Positions 17,834 to 25,825 of a DNA stretch of 39,225 nt are shown piece after piece; the first letter of the stretch is position 1, and every line of letters begins with the position of its first letter. A program made the position numbers and the translations under genes. Source of the DNA: Flavobacteriaceae bacterium. GTDB lineage: Bacteria > Bacteroidota > Bacteroidia > Flavobacteriales > Flavobacteriaceae. Under the pieces are notes generated by a model. That model was not told the origin of the DNA and ran no database searches. It was given only the letters and a program-made list of their open reading frames with translations. The stretch is from contig JANSXF010000039.1 of assembly GCA_024743095.1 (NCBI GenBank), forward strand, positions 1-39,225, given 5' to 3'.

Positions 17834-17992
17834 TTAATACGTCGGTACAAAGGGTTGTTCCGCATCACAATAGAAATCGTGATGGTACTTTTGCTCACAG
17901 TGTTCTGCAACCGTAACTGTTTGTGCTCCGGTTTTCTGTGATGTTCTAAAAATCTCAATGAGATTAAAAATCGATCTTTCTTTGGATGTCAT
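17834..17992 (-). CDS. Small Cys/His-rich protein, 52 residues, unrecognised
   Basis: An ATG at 17992 preceded by AAAAAAAGGATAAAAG opens a 52-codon frame that ends with TAA 34 bp before the AhpD-like gene. The N-terminal half is MTSKERSIFNLIEIFRTSQ, a plausible amphipathic helix. The C-terminal half clusters His31, Cys32, His37, His38 and Cys42 (AEHCEQKYHHDFYCDAEQP), which could bind metal or act in redox. Support comes from the Shine-Dalgarno-like purine run, the operon-like spacing and non-random composition. The family is not known to me. It may be a partner or sensor for the neighbouring peroxidase. Confidence 0.55.
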   Translation of the reverse strand: MTSKERSIFNLIEIFRTSQKTGAQTVTVAEHCEQKYHHDFYCDAEQPFVPTY

Positions 17993-18017
17993 CTTTTATC
18001 CTTTTTTTATTACAAGG

Positions 18018-18025
18018 CAAAGATG
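18018..18025 (-). promoter_or_regulatory. Candidate -7 element for the small-ORF/AhpD unit
   Basis: On the minus strand this reads CATCTTTG, 7 of 8 positions of TAnnTTTG, about 25 bp upstream of the small ORF start. No convincing -33 element is seen. Confidence 0.3.
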
Positions 18026-18083
18026 CTCCGAAAAGGAGGGTGGGTGTTAGGAAGGATTTCCCGATGGCTTGACCAATTTTCCC

Positions 18084-18932
18084 TTAGGCCTTTAAAAAGA
18101 GGTGCTCACGATATTCCGATGGGGTCAGCTGTGTCATTTTTTTAAAAAAACGGCTAAAATGGGCCGGGTCGTTGAATCCAAGCTCAAATGCAATTTCCTG
18201 ATTTTGTTTGTCGGTAAAATTGATGAGCCGTTTTGCTTCCAACACTATCCGTTCCAAGATGATCTGTTGTGGTGATCTTTGATTGTAGATGGCAAAAAGA
18301 TTGGATAATGTTTTGGGGGATTTGTGCAACAATTCGGCATAATCGCTCACCTTCCTATTGGTCTTGAAGTTTAGGTCCACTAACACATTGAATTTTCGGA
18401 TGGTTTCGACTTGCTCGTTCCCCAATGTTTTGACCATGAGCTGCTCTCTTGCCAATCGGGTGCACATAATAATCATACGTTTCAAGAGCATTTGAAGCAT
18501 ACCGCCCTGAATATTGTCGGGTGTGGAAAACTCCTCGATGAAAATATCGTGCAGCAAATTGAACTTGTTCAACTGTTCTTTTGGAATAGTAATGATAGGG
18601 ATGTCCTGTGTCCCAAAAAACAGAATCCCGTTGCAGGAAACCTCGCTGTCATGGTCGAATATACAGTAAAATTCCCTGTTAAAAAGTATGGCCGTAAGAG
18701 GCAACTGCACTTTGGAATAGGAAACATGTTGTAAATACGTAACGGTAATAATCTGATTGGGCAACAGTTCCAAATCCATTCCATCTATTTGAACCGTTAG
18801 GGGGCGATCGTTCCGATTCCATAAAAATTTAATGGTTTTTGAGGTTGTGGAGAATCGTTCCTCATCACTTTTGATATCATCCGAAAATCCTAAAATGGCT
18901 CCTAACTTGGGATCTTTGTATTCGTATCTCAT
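18084..18932 (-). CDS. AraC-family transcriptional regulator
   Basis: The protein has 282 residues. The C-terminal 100 residues form the double HTH of the family: the first helix-turn-helix in KVSDYAELLHKSPKTLSNLF, and the second in NQEIAFELGFNDPAHFSRFF then KKMTQLTPSEYREH, the standard AraC signature. The N-terminal part has beta-strand character and fits a cupin-type sensor domain (FLWNRNDRPLTVQIDG, GILFFGTQDIPII). It precedes the AhpD-like unit on the same strand with about 90 bp between, so regulation of that unit is a reasonable inference. Confidence 0.9.
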   Translation of the reverse strand: MRYEYKDPKLGAILGFSDDIKSDEERFSTTSKTIKFLWNRNDRPLTVQIDGMDLELLPNQIITVTYLQHVSYSKVQLPLTAILFNREFYCIFDHDSEVSCNGILFFGTQDIPIITIPKEQLNKFNLLHDIFIEEFSTPDNIQGGMLQMLLKRMIIMCTRLAREQLMVKTLGNEQVETIRKFNVLVDLNFKTNRKVSDYAELLHKSPKTLSNLFAIYNQRSPQQIILERIVLEAKRLINFTDKQNQEIAFELGFNDPAHFSRFFKKMTQLTPSEYREHLFLKA

Positions 18933-19012
18933 TGGGAAGATTGTTCCGTTACAGAATCGTTAGTCCACCTATCTCGCCCATACTTACAGCCCAAAAGAAT
19001 TAAAATCAAACA

Positions 19013-19044
19013 AAAAAGCGCACATCCAAAGATGCACGCTTTTT
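19013..19044 (-). terminator. Terminator downstream of pyk
   Basis: On the minus strand, AAAAAGCGTGCATC pairs with GATGTGCGCTTTTT (two G-T pairs) around a short TTTG loop and is followed by further T residues. It lies 18 bp after the pyk stop. The A-rich left arm also gives a T-run on the plus strand. Confidence 0.8.
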
Positions 19045-19062
19045 ATAAATCTGCTTTTTATT

Positions 19063-20505
19063 TTAGAAATTACAGCTTTCTATCTCGGTTACACGCAAAG
19101 TGTTCACCATACCTTTATCCTTGATGGGCATTGCCGCCAAGCTTACGAGCATATCGCCCACTTCCAAGAAACCTTTTTTACATGCTATCTGGTTTACATC
19201 CTCGATGGTCTGGTCGGTGGAGACAAACTTGTCGTAATAAAATGCCTTGACCCCCCATAAAAGATTCAATTGGGTCAATATTCTTTTGTTCGATGTAAAG
19301 ACAAGGATATGTGCGGCCGGTCTCCATGCTGAAATCTGGAATGCCGTGTACCCACTATTGGTCAATGTGGAAATAGCCTTTGCCGAGATTTCGTTTGCCA
19401 TTAACGCCGCATGGTAACAAACCGACTTGGTGATATATCTTTTGGTACGAATGTGCGGTGGGTTTTGAGGCACCTTGATCAAACTGGAGCTTTCCACGCT
19501 CGTTACAATACTTGCCATTTTTTCAATAACCTGTACCGGATAGTTCCCCACAGATGTTTCTCCCGAGAGCATTACGGCATCGGCCCCGTCCATTACGGAG
19601 TTGGCAACGTCGTTCACCTCGGCGCGGGTAGGGGTTAAACTGGTAATCATGGTCTCCATCATCTGGGTGGCGATGATCACGGGTATTCTTCCCTTTTTGG
19701 CGCTCAACACCAATTTTTTCTGGACCAGTGGGACTTCCTGTGCCGGGATTTCCACGCCTAGGTCGCCACGGGCCACCATAAGTCCATCGGAAGCTTTTAC
19801 AATTTCATCGATATTGTCCAGTGCTTCCGGTTTTTCGATCTTTGAGATCACGGGGATTTTGTGCTCGGTATGCTGTTTTATCAAATCATGAAGGTCGTAC
19901 AGGTCTTGTGCATGACGCACAAAGGATAGCGCGATCCAGTCCACATCCTGTCCAATGGCAAAAATGGCATCCTTGATATCTTTTTTTGTAAGTGCCGGCA
20001 AAGAAATGTTCGTGTTGGGAAGGTTTACCCCCTTTTTGGATTTAAGAGGCCCTCCTTGAATGACCTTGGCCACTACTTCATCTTCTCCATTGGTGGATTT
20101 TACCTCAAAAATAAGTTTGCCATCATCCAAAAGAATACGTTCCCCCGCTTTAACATCTTTGGGGAAGCTCTTGTAGTTCATGTAGACCCTTTCGGCGGTG
20201 CCCTCAAAGGGCTCTCCCGTAACAAAGGTAACCTGATCGCCTGGAGCAACTACGGCTTCGCCGCCCATTACCCCTACTCGTAATTTGGGTCCCTGAAGGT
20301 CGGCAAGTATGGCTATATTGACTTCCAATTCTTCATTGAGTTCCCTTATCATTTTAATTCGCTCGGCAACATCTTCGTAGGCGGCATGGGAAAAGTTTAT
20401 TCTAAAAACATCCACTCCTGCCAGGATCATTTCCCTTAGGGTCTCCTTTGTACTGGTGGCCGGCCCAAGGGTTGCTACAATTTTAGTCTTCTTTCTAGTT
20501 GGCAT
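19063..20505 (-). CDS. pyk: Pyruvate kinase
   Basis: The protein has 480 residues, normal length. It converts phosphoenolpyruvate and ADP to pyruvate and ATP in the cytoplasm. Motifs include TKIVATLGPATS at the N-terminus, FRINFSHA, LADLQGPKLRVG at the start of the B-domain, the catalytic Lys/metal segment ISKIEKPEALDNIDEIV, and SDGLMVARGDLGVEIP. ATQMMETMI follows, then DGADAVMLSGETSVGNYP. The C-terminal domain is complete. The gene begins 2 bp after the stop of the IPExxxVDY gene, so the two form an operon. Downstream is a strong terminator. Confidence 0.97.
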   Translation of the reverse strand: MPTRKKTKIVATLGPATSTKETLREMILAGVDVFRINFSHAAYEDVAERIKMIRELNEELEVNIAILADLQGPKLRVGVMGGEAVVAPGDQVTFVTGEPFEGTAERVYMNYKSFPKDVKAGERILLDDGKLIFEVKSTNGEDEVVAKVIQGGPLKSKKGVNLPNTNISLPALTKKDIKDAIFAIGQDVDWIALSFVRHAQDLYDLHDLIKQHTEHKIPVISKIEKPEALDNIDEIVKASDGLMVARGDLGVEIPAQEVPLVQKKLVLSAKKGRIPVIIATQMMETMITSLTPTRAEVNDVANSVMDGADAVMLSGETSVGNYPVQVIEKMASIVTSVESSSLIKVPQNPPHIRTKRYITKSVCYHAALMANEISAKAISTLTNSGYTAFQISAWRPAAHILVFTSNKRILTQLNLLWGVKAFYYDKFVSTDQTIEDVNQIACKKGFLEVGDMLVSLAAMPIKDKGMVNTLRVTEIESCNF

Positions 20506-20507
20506 TT

Positions 20508-20978
20508 TTAAAAGATTAAATTTCTTTTTGATTTTAAATTCTGTGTGTCCAAAGGATATGCTGTTATCACTTTGGCTATTGTGTTAATCGATTTGATTTT
20601 TTTGAGAAACAACGCTTCATCTATCGTATCTACCTTTAAAAAATAATCTACTTCTTTGCGTTCTTTCACCAAATAATCTGTTCTTCGGGAAACATTGTTG
20701 TTAAATAATCCCCCTGAAGGCATTTCCTCCTCAACTTCACATGTATTGGAGATCAACGTCCAATACATTTCGCTCATCTCATCGTCCCAATCAAACACTG
20801 AAAAAGACATTTTTTCATCAAAATGAAGGTCCTTTTTCATCCGCTTTAGATACAGTCCACAACAGGAGTTTATGGCATAGGTGATGGCATAATCTTCCAA
20901 ATTGCTGTGAATGGCGATGAGCGAAAAACTTTCATCGTAGAGATCCGCCGATATCTTATGTGTCGTTAATATGCCCAT
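20508..20978 (-). CDS. IPExxxVDY-family protein (function unknown)
   Basis: The protein has 156 residues and begins MGILTTHKISADLYDESFSL. It carries the segment DYLVKERKEVDYFLKV, which corresponds to the motif that names the family. Here VKE stands where IPE is usual, while VDY is kept. The position directly upstream of pyruvate kinase and downstream of rnc-fabF-acpP is, to my knowledge, conserved in Flavobacteriia and supports the call. No catalytic residues or membrane segments are evident. No function is established. Confidence 0.75.
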   Translation of the reverse strand: MGILTTHKISADLYDESFSLIAIHSNLEDYAITYAINSCCGLYLKRMKKDLHFDEKMSFSVFDWDDEMSEMYWTLISNTCEVEEEMPSGGLFNNNVSRRTDYLVKERKEVDYFLKVDTIDEALFLKKIKSINTIAKVITAYPLDTQNLKSKRNLIF

Positions 20979-21083
20979 AACACGAACCGTAAATATAGGC
21001 TTAATCCAATTGAATGCCTAGTCTATACAAAACAATACACTTATAAATCAAGCGAAAACGTTTGAGTTTACCATTATTTAAAG

Positions 21084-21821
21084 TTACTTGTTTTCTATCC
21101 TGCTTTGCAGTGCAAAATAGGCTCTCTTGGATGCTTTTTCCTCGGCTTTTTTCTTGGATGTTGCCCTTGCTTTGGCCAGCATTCTATCGCCAATGGTGAG
21201 CTTTACAGCAAAGTGTTTGAGCTCATCGTTGCCGGTGTCCTCGTACACATGGTAATTAAAGGGTTTCTTTTCCTTTTGGCACCATTCTATCACCAAGCTC
21301 TTATAACTTATTACCTTGCCCTCCAATTGCTCAATGTCCACATAAGGTTCGATTACCCTTTCGTTGATGAATTTTTCGCAGTAAACGTACCCTCTGTCCA
21401 AATAAATGGCTCCCACCAATGCCTCAAAAACATTTCCATGGATATTATCACCAAAATGGGCTTTGGGGATCCTACTTTCAACATACGCTAAGAGGCCCAG
21501 GTCCTTGCCCAATTCGTTAAGGTGCTTTCGACTGACTACTTTGGAGCGCATTTTCGTTAGATAGCCTTCGTCCCCTTCTGGCACTTCGTTGTAGAGGTGT
21601 TTTGAAACAATGGTCCCTAGCATTGAGTCCCCCAAAAATTCCAAACGCTCGTAGTTTACCGGATTGCCCTTGTCGTCCTTTTTGTTCATGGAACGATGTA
21701 GGAACGCCGTTTTGTAGATTTCCAGACTCTTGGGCTTGAATCCAAGTATTTTTTTCATTCCCAAAAAAAAATCCCCATCCGTGCTTGGATGGGAATTGAA
21801 TATTTTGGAAGAAAGTTTCAT
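21084..21821 (-). CDS. rnc: Ribonuclease III
   Basis: The protein has 245 residues. It cleaves double-stranded RNA in rRNA processing and mRNA decay. The catalytic signature NYERLEFLGDSMLG (Glu and Asp ligands) is near residue 60. A second acidic cluster is in GNVFEALVGAIYLDRGY. A C-terminal double-stranded-RNA-binding domain spans about residues 165-240 (SYKSLVIEWCQKEKKPFNYH, then the basic end ATSKKKAEEKASKRAYFAL). The start is 9 bp after the fabF stop, so it belongs to the acpP-fabF operon. The RNA hairpins described elsewhere in this window are potential substrates, by inference. Confidence 0.96.
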   Translation of the reverse strand: MKLSSKIFNSHPSTDGDFFLGMKKILGFKPKSLEIYKTAFLHRSMNKKDDKGNPVNYERLEFLGDSMLGTIVSKHLYNEVPEGDEGYLTKMRSKVVSRKHLNELGKDLGLLAYVESRIPKAHFGDNIHGNVFEALVGAIYLDRGYVYCEKFINERVIEPYVDIEQLEGKVISYKSLVIEWCQKEKKPFNYHVYEDTGNDELKHFAVKLTIGDRMLAKARATSKKKAEEKASKRAYFALQSRIENK

Positions 21822-21830
21822 GTTACAAAA

Positions 21831-23081
21831 CTACCCTATTTTTTTGAATAGTACACAGGCATTGTGTCCGCCAAAGCCAAATGTATTGCTCATGGCAACC
21901 TTTACCTCTCGTTCCTGGGCCTTGTTCAAGGTCAGGTTAAGGGAAGGGTCTATTTGTTCGTCCACCACACTATGGTTAATGGTCGGGGGGACCAAACTGT
22001 GCTCCATGGCCAATATCGATGCAATGGCCTCGATTGCACCTGCCGCTCCCAACAAATGCCCTGTCATGGACTTGGTCGAATTGATGTTGATATCTTTGGC
22101 ATGGTCTCCGAAAACTTTGGAAATCGCTTTAAGCTCGGCCACATCCCCAAGTGGCGTAGAGGTACCGTGTGTATTGATAGCATCAACGTCCTCAGGCTTT
22201 AGCCCGGCGTTCATCAAACAGTTTTCCATGACCTTTATCACTCCTACCCCTTCCGGGTGGGGTGCGGTCATATGGTAAGCGTCACTGGACAATCCACCTC
22301 CTAAAACTTCTGCATATATTTTAGCTCCACGAGCTTTTGCGTGCTCGTACTCCTCCAATATAAGTGCTCCTCCCCCTTCTCCAAGCACAAATCCATCACG
22401 GGTTGCGTCAAACGGTCTGGATGCGCTCTCTGGGCTCTCATTTCTTGTGGAAAGTGCATGCATGGCATTGAATCCTCCCATACCTGCAATGGTAACAGCG
22501 GCCTCACTACCCCCGGTTACGATTACATCGCAATGGCCCAGCCTGATATAGTTCAGGGCATCGATCATAGCATTTGCCGATGATGCACAGGCGGATACCG
22601 TAGTATAGTTGGGGCCCATAAACCCATGCTTGATGGAAATGTTCCCCGGTGCTATATCGGCAATCATTTTAGGAATAAAGAAAGGATTGAAGCGAGGTGT
22701 GCCATCTCCCTCGGCATACCCCATCACTTCATTCTGAAAAGTTTCCAGTCCACCGATTCCGGCTCCCCATACAACGCCTACCCTAAACTTGTCCACAACG
22801 TTCAAGTCTATTCCAGAGTCTGCAATGGCTTCGTCGGAAGAGACCAAGGCATACTGGGCGAACCTATCCAATTTTCTGGCCTCTTTTCTATCAAAGAAGT
22901 CGTTTGGATCGTACCCTTTGAGCTCGCAAGCAAACTTTGTCTTAAATTTTTCGGTATCGAAATACGTAATGGGGGCAGAACCGCTCTTACCAGTCCGTAG
23001 TCCTTCCCAATAAGCTTCTAAATTGTTACCTATGGGGGTCAATGCTCCCATTCCGGTAACTACAACTCGCTTTAACTGCAT
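21831..23081 (-). CDS. fabF: 3-oxoacyl-[acyl-carrier-protein] synthase II
   Basis: The protein has 416 residues. ATG 23081 (MQLKRVVVTGMGALTPIGNN) is chosen because the family begins here; an in-frame ATG 51 bp upstream adds residues unlike the family and overlaps a hairpin region. The Cys-His-His triad is visible: VSACASSANAMIDA, then NTHGTSTPLGD, then KSMTGHLLGAAGAIEA. GFGGHNACVLFKK ends the protein. It elongates acyl chains on ACP in fatty-acid synthesis. It follows acpP after 102 bp that contain a terminator-like hairpin. Confidence 0.96.
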   Translation of the reverse strand: MQLKRVVVTGMGALTPIGNNLEAYWEGLRTGKSGSAPITYFDTEKFKTKFACELKGYDPNDFFDRKEARKLDRFAQYALVSSDEAIADSGIDLNVVDKFRVGVVWGAGIGGLETFQNEVMGYAEGDGTPRFNPFFIPKMIADIAPGNISIKHGFMGPNYTTVSACASSANAMIDALNYIRLGHCDVIVTGGSEAAVTIAGMGGFNAMHALSTRNESPESASRPFDATRDGFVLGEGGGALILEEYEHAKARGAKIYAEVLGGGLSSDAYHMTAPHPEGVGVIKVMENCLMNAGLKPEDVDAINTHGTSTPLGDVAELKAISKVFGDHAKDININSTKSMTGHLLGAAGAIEAIASILAMEHSLVPPTINHSVVDEQIDPSLNLTLNKAQEREVKVAMSNTFGFGGHNACVLFKKIG

Positions 23082-23116
23082 TGAACTATTTTTTTTACCC
23101 TTTAGACCTAAATTAT

Positions 23117-23158
23117 AAAAAAAATTATCCATGCGATAACCACCACATGGATAATTTT
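23117..23158 (-). terminator. Terminator-like hairpin between acpP and fabF, possible attenuator
   Basis: A perfect 13-bp inverted repeat (AAAATTATCCATG at 23121-23133; CATGGATAATTTT at 23146-23158) encloses a 12-nt loop. Read in the direction of transcription (minus) the second arm runs into TTTTTTTT followed by ATAATTT. This is the layout of an intrinsic terminator inside an operon. Partial read-through would give more acpP than fabF transcript. The stem is AT-rich, so terminator strength is uncertain. Confidence 0.6.
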
Positions 23159-23183
23159 AAATCTTTAGCGATATATCATATAA

Positions 23184-23417
23184 TTACTTAGCTTCTTCGA
23201 TGTAGCTAATGGCCTGACCAACAGTGGCGATGTTCTCTGCTTGGTCATCTGGTATTTGGATATCAAATTCTTTCTCAAACTCCATGATAAGTTCAACAGT
23301 GTCCAAGGAATCCGCTCCTAAGTCGTTGGTAAAGCTAGCTTCAGCTACAACCTCATTCTCATCTACACCTAGTTTATCAACGATGATAGCCTTTACTCTT
23401 GATGCAATGTCTGACAT
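23184..23417 (-). CDS. acpP: Acyl carrier protein
   Basis: The protein has 77 residues and is strongly acidic. Ser37 in [17 protein letters not shown] is the site of the 4'-phosphopantetheine arm. The four-helix layout is complete, ending in [11 protein letters not shown]. It carries growing acyl chains for fatty-acid synthesis in the cytoplasm and is used by FabF, encoded next. It heads the minus-strand operon acpP-fabF-rnc and is divergent from purN. Confidence 0.97.
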   Translation of the reverse strand: MSDIASRVKAIIVDKLGVDENEVVAEASFTNDLGADSLDTVELIMEFEKEFDIQIPDDQAENIATVGQAISYIEEAK

Positions 23418-23450
23418 AATTATTGTGGTTTTAAAAATTTAAATCGTTGG

Positions 23451-23458
23451 CAAAAATA
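23451..23458 (-). promoter_or_regulatory. -7 element of the acpP promoter
   Basis: On the minus strand the sequence is TATTTTTG, an exact fit to TAnnTTTG, 33 bp upstream of the acpP start. No clear TTTG is found 17-23 bp further upstream. Confidence 0.5.
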
Positions 23459-23579
23459 TAAAACTTTGGATTAAATACACTATTTGTCGATAAAATGTGA
23501 TGTAAAATAAACATCTTAAAATACTGTACCTTACTTTAGCCGACGTAATTTAGTCCAAAAACCTATCAATTCCTAACGA

Positions 23580-24143
23580 ATGAAACGAATTGTAATCTTC
23601 GCATCGGGCAGCGGGTCCAATGCAGAAAACATTATATCATTTTTTCGTGAAAAACCAGAGGTAACCGTTGCTGCAGTGCTTACCAACAAACAAACGGCAA
23701 CAGTCCTTGACCGATGCGAAAGGTTGAATGTACCTGCATTTTATTTTAATAAACCTGCCTTTGGAGACTCCGATACAGTTGTACATCTTTTGCAAGGGCT
23801 TAACATAGATTTAATTGTCCTCGCCGGCTTTCTTTGGAAGATTCCATCCAATCTTATCGAAGCATTTCCAAATAAAATCATCAATATTCACCCGGCATTG
23901 TTGCCCAAATATGGTGGAAAAGGCATGTATGGGGATAGGGTCCATCAGGCCGTAAAAGAAAATAAGGAGTCCCAAACGGGCATTACCATTCATTATGTAA
24001 ACGAAAATTATGATCAAGGTGCCATTATCTTTCAAGCTAAAACCGATGTGATTCCTTCGGACGATGCAAGTTCCATTGCCCAAAAAGTTCATCGACTCGA
24101 ATATGAGCATTTCCCGAAAGTGATAGAAAAATTATTGTCCTAA
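23580..24143 (+). CDS. purN: Phosphoribosylglycinamide formyltransferase (GART)
   Basis: The protein has 187 residues. It transfers a formyl group from 10-formyltetrahydrofolate to GAR in purine synthesis. The start MKRIVIFASGSGSNAENII has the glycine-rich phosphate loop. The active-site segment INIHPALLPKYGGKGMYG contains the catalytic Asn and His, and the folate-site segment TGITIHYVNENYDQGAII carries the catalytic Asp near its end. TACTTTAG at 23532-23539 is a possible -7 box. Its stop overlaps the ATG of the RNase H gene by one base (TAATG), so they are translationally coupled. Confidence 0.95.
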   Translation: MKRIVIFASGSGSNAENIISFFREKPEVTVAAVLTNKQTATVLDRCERLNVPAFYFNKPAFGDSDTVVHLLQGLNIDLIVLAGFLWKIPSNLIEAFPNKIINIHPALLPKYGGKGMYGDRVHQAVKENKESQTGITIHYVNENYDQGAIIFQAKTDVIPSDDASSIAQKVHRLEYEHFPKVIEKLLS

Positions 24144-24778
24144 TGGCCAAAAAGAAAAAGTTTTATGTCGTGTGGCAGGGCAAACACCCTGGGATTTTTG
24201 AGTCTTGGAAAGATTGTAAGGCCCAGATTGAGGGGTATAAAGGTGCCCAGTACAAATCCTTCGCCACATTTGAGGAAGCCAAAAAGGCCTATAATGGGAA
24301 TTACCAGGACTACAAGGGCAAATCCAAGGGAAAAAGCGCGCTTTCCCCGGAAGAACTGCTAAAAATCGGGGACCCCAATTACAATTCCATTGCCGTGGAC
24401 GCCGCATCGAGCGGAAATCCAGGAAAAATGGAATACCGCGGTGTGGAGACCAAGACCAAAAAAGTGCTTTTTCACCAAGGCCCATTTGAACAGGGGACAA
24501 GCAACGTAGGTGAATTTTTAGCTCTTGTACACGGACTTGCGTTTTTACAGCAGAAAAAGAGCGAGCGTATCCTGTATTCCGATTCCCGTATCGCCATTGG
24601 CTGGGTACGGAAGAAAAAATGCGGCACAAAACTGGTCAAAAACGCCAAAAATGCCCAACTGTTCGAACTTATCGAGCGAGCGGAGAACTGGCTGAAAAAG
24701 AACCGTTTCAATACCCCTATCGTAAAGTGGGAGACCAAGGCATGGGGCGAAATTCCTGCCGATTTTGGCAGAAAATAA
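24143..24778 (+). CDS. rnhA: Ribonuclease HI with N-terminal viroplasmin-like RNA-binding domain
   Basis: The protein has 211 residues. Residues about 1-50 (FYVVWQGKHPGIFESWKDCK, then the FATFEEAKKAYNG segment) form the caulimovirus viroplasmin-type domain that binds RNA:DNA hybrids in eukaryotic RNase H1. The catalytic domain follows: first Asp in SIAVDAASSGNPGKMEYRG, Glu in GEFLALVHGLAFL, Asp in ILYSDSRIAIGWV, and the final Asp in GEIPADFGRK. The enzyme removes RNA from RNA:DNA hybrids. Linkage with purN by a TAATG overlap suggests an operon, though no functional link is obvious. Confidence 0.93.
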   Translation: MAKKKKFYVVWQGKHPGIFESWKDCKAQIEGYKGAQYKSFATFEEAKKAYNGNYQDYKGKSKGKSALSPEELLKIGDPNYNSIAVDAASSGNPGKMEYRGVETKTKKVLFHQGPFEQGTSNVGEFLALVHGLAFLQQKKSERILYSDSRIAIGWVRKKKCGTKLVKNAKNAQLFELIERAENWLKKNRFNTPIVKWETKAWGEIPADFGRK

Positions 24779-24805
24779 ACCTTTGCACGAACAAAGAAGC
24801 CATTT

Positions 24806-24838
24806 TTTGATAATTGGAACATCCATACCTTATATTTG
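24806..24838 (+). promoter_or_regulatory. Promoter of the PfkB-kinase gene
   Basis: TTTG (24806-24809), a 21-bp spacer and TATATTTG (24831-24838), an exact TAnnTTTG match, lie immediately upstream. The ATG follows 16 bp later, so the leader is about 10 nt. Confidence 0.75.
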
Positions 24839-24854
24839 CACCAAAAATTAGGGA

Positions 24855-25781
24855 ATGGGCAAATTACTGATCGTGGGCACCATGGCCTTTGATGCCATTG
24901 AAACACCGTTCGGGAAAACCGGGAGAATATTGGGAGGCGCAGGGACCTTTATCGGTCTGGCCGCTTCACAGTTTAAAATAGACTCCGCAATTGTATCCGT
25001 AGTGGGGGATGATTTTCCACAATCTTACATGGATATCTTAAAAAACAAGGACATAGACCTTTCGGGCGTTGAAGTTGTAAAAGGGGGGAAAACCTTCTTT
25101 TGGGAAGGAAAGTACCATAACGACCTCAACTCAAGGGATACATTGGCCACTGAATTGAACACTTTGGCGGACTTTAACCCCGTGGTGCCCGAAGATTATA
25201 CCGATGCCGATATTGTAATGCTCGGCAATCTTCACCCTAACATCCAACTCAGTGTAATTAATCAGATGGAAAAACGACCAAAGCTTATAGTTTTGGATAC
25301 CATGAACTTTTGGATGGACAATACCTGGGATGAATTGATGAGAGTGATTTCAAAAATCGACGTCATTACCATAAATGATGAAGAGGCCAGACAAATGACC
25401 AGCGAATATTCCTTGGTCAGGGCCGCTGCTAAGATCCAGGAAATGGGACCCAAATATGTGGTCATCAAAAAAGGGGAGCACGGAGCACTTTTGTTCCATA
25501 AGGACAATATCTTCTTTGCGCCGGCACTTCCACTGGAGGAGGTTTTTGACCCGACCGGTGCCGGTGATACTTTTGCCGGTGGTTTTGCAGGATATTTGAC
25601 CGAGGCAGGAAACATTTCTTTTGAGAGCATGAAAAACGCCATTATCCATGGATCCAATTTGGCATCGTTCTGTGTGGAAAAATTTGGCACGGACCGGATG
25701 GTCGATTTAAAAAAGAGCGAGGTCGAGGCCCGCTTGACACAGTTTAAAGAATTGACGCAGTTCAATATTGAATTAACATAA
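24855..25781 (+). CDS. PfkB-family carbohydrate/nucleoside kinase
   Basis: The protein has 308 residues. The N-terminal glycine pair of the family is in GRILGGAGTFIGLAASQF. The C-terminal signature DPTGAGDTFAGGFAGYL holds the catalytic Asp and the anion hole. KYVVIKKGEHGALLF is the strand before the ATP site. The substrate could be a sugar, a nucleoside or a sugar phosphate; sequence alone does not decide. Position between RNase HI and an amidophosphoribosyltransferase makes a nucleoside or ribose-related role attractive, by inference. It has its own promoter and a terminator-like hairpin after it. Confidence 0.88.
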   Translation: MGKLLIVGTMAFDAIETPFGKTGRILGGAGTFIGLAASQFKIDSAIVSVVGDDFPQSYMDILKNKDIDLSGVEVVKGGKTFFWEGKYHNDLNSRDTLATELNTLADFNPVVPEDYTDADIVMLGNLHPNIQLSVINQMEKRPKLIVLDTMNFWMDNTWDELMRVISKIDVITINDEEARQMTSEYSLVRAAAKIQEMGPKYVVIKKGEHGALLFHKDNIFFAPALPLEEVFDPTGAGDTFAGGFAGYLTEAGNISFESMKNAIIHGSNLASFCVEKFGTDRMVDLKKSEVEARLTQFKELTQFNIELT

Positions 25782-25787
25782 ATGTTT

Positions 25788-25812
25788 GCCCTGAAAATTT
25801 CGGGGCTTTTTT
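25788..25812 (+). terminator. Intrinsic terminator after the PfkB-kinase gene
   Basis: GCCCTGAA pairs with TTCGGGGC (one T-G pair) around a 3-nt loop at 25788-25806, followed directly by TTTTTT. It lies only 14 bp before the next gene's ATG, so partial read-through or reinitiation into that gene is possible. Confidence 0.75.
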
Positions 25813-25825
25813 ATTTGTAATTGTT

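Noticed and set aside
17800..17958. Upstream extension of the AhpD-like gene
   Set aside because: The added residues have no family match and overlap the better supported 52-codon ORF in another frame; ATG 17799 begins the conserved protein.
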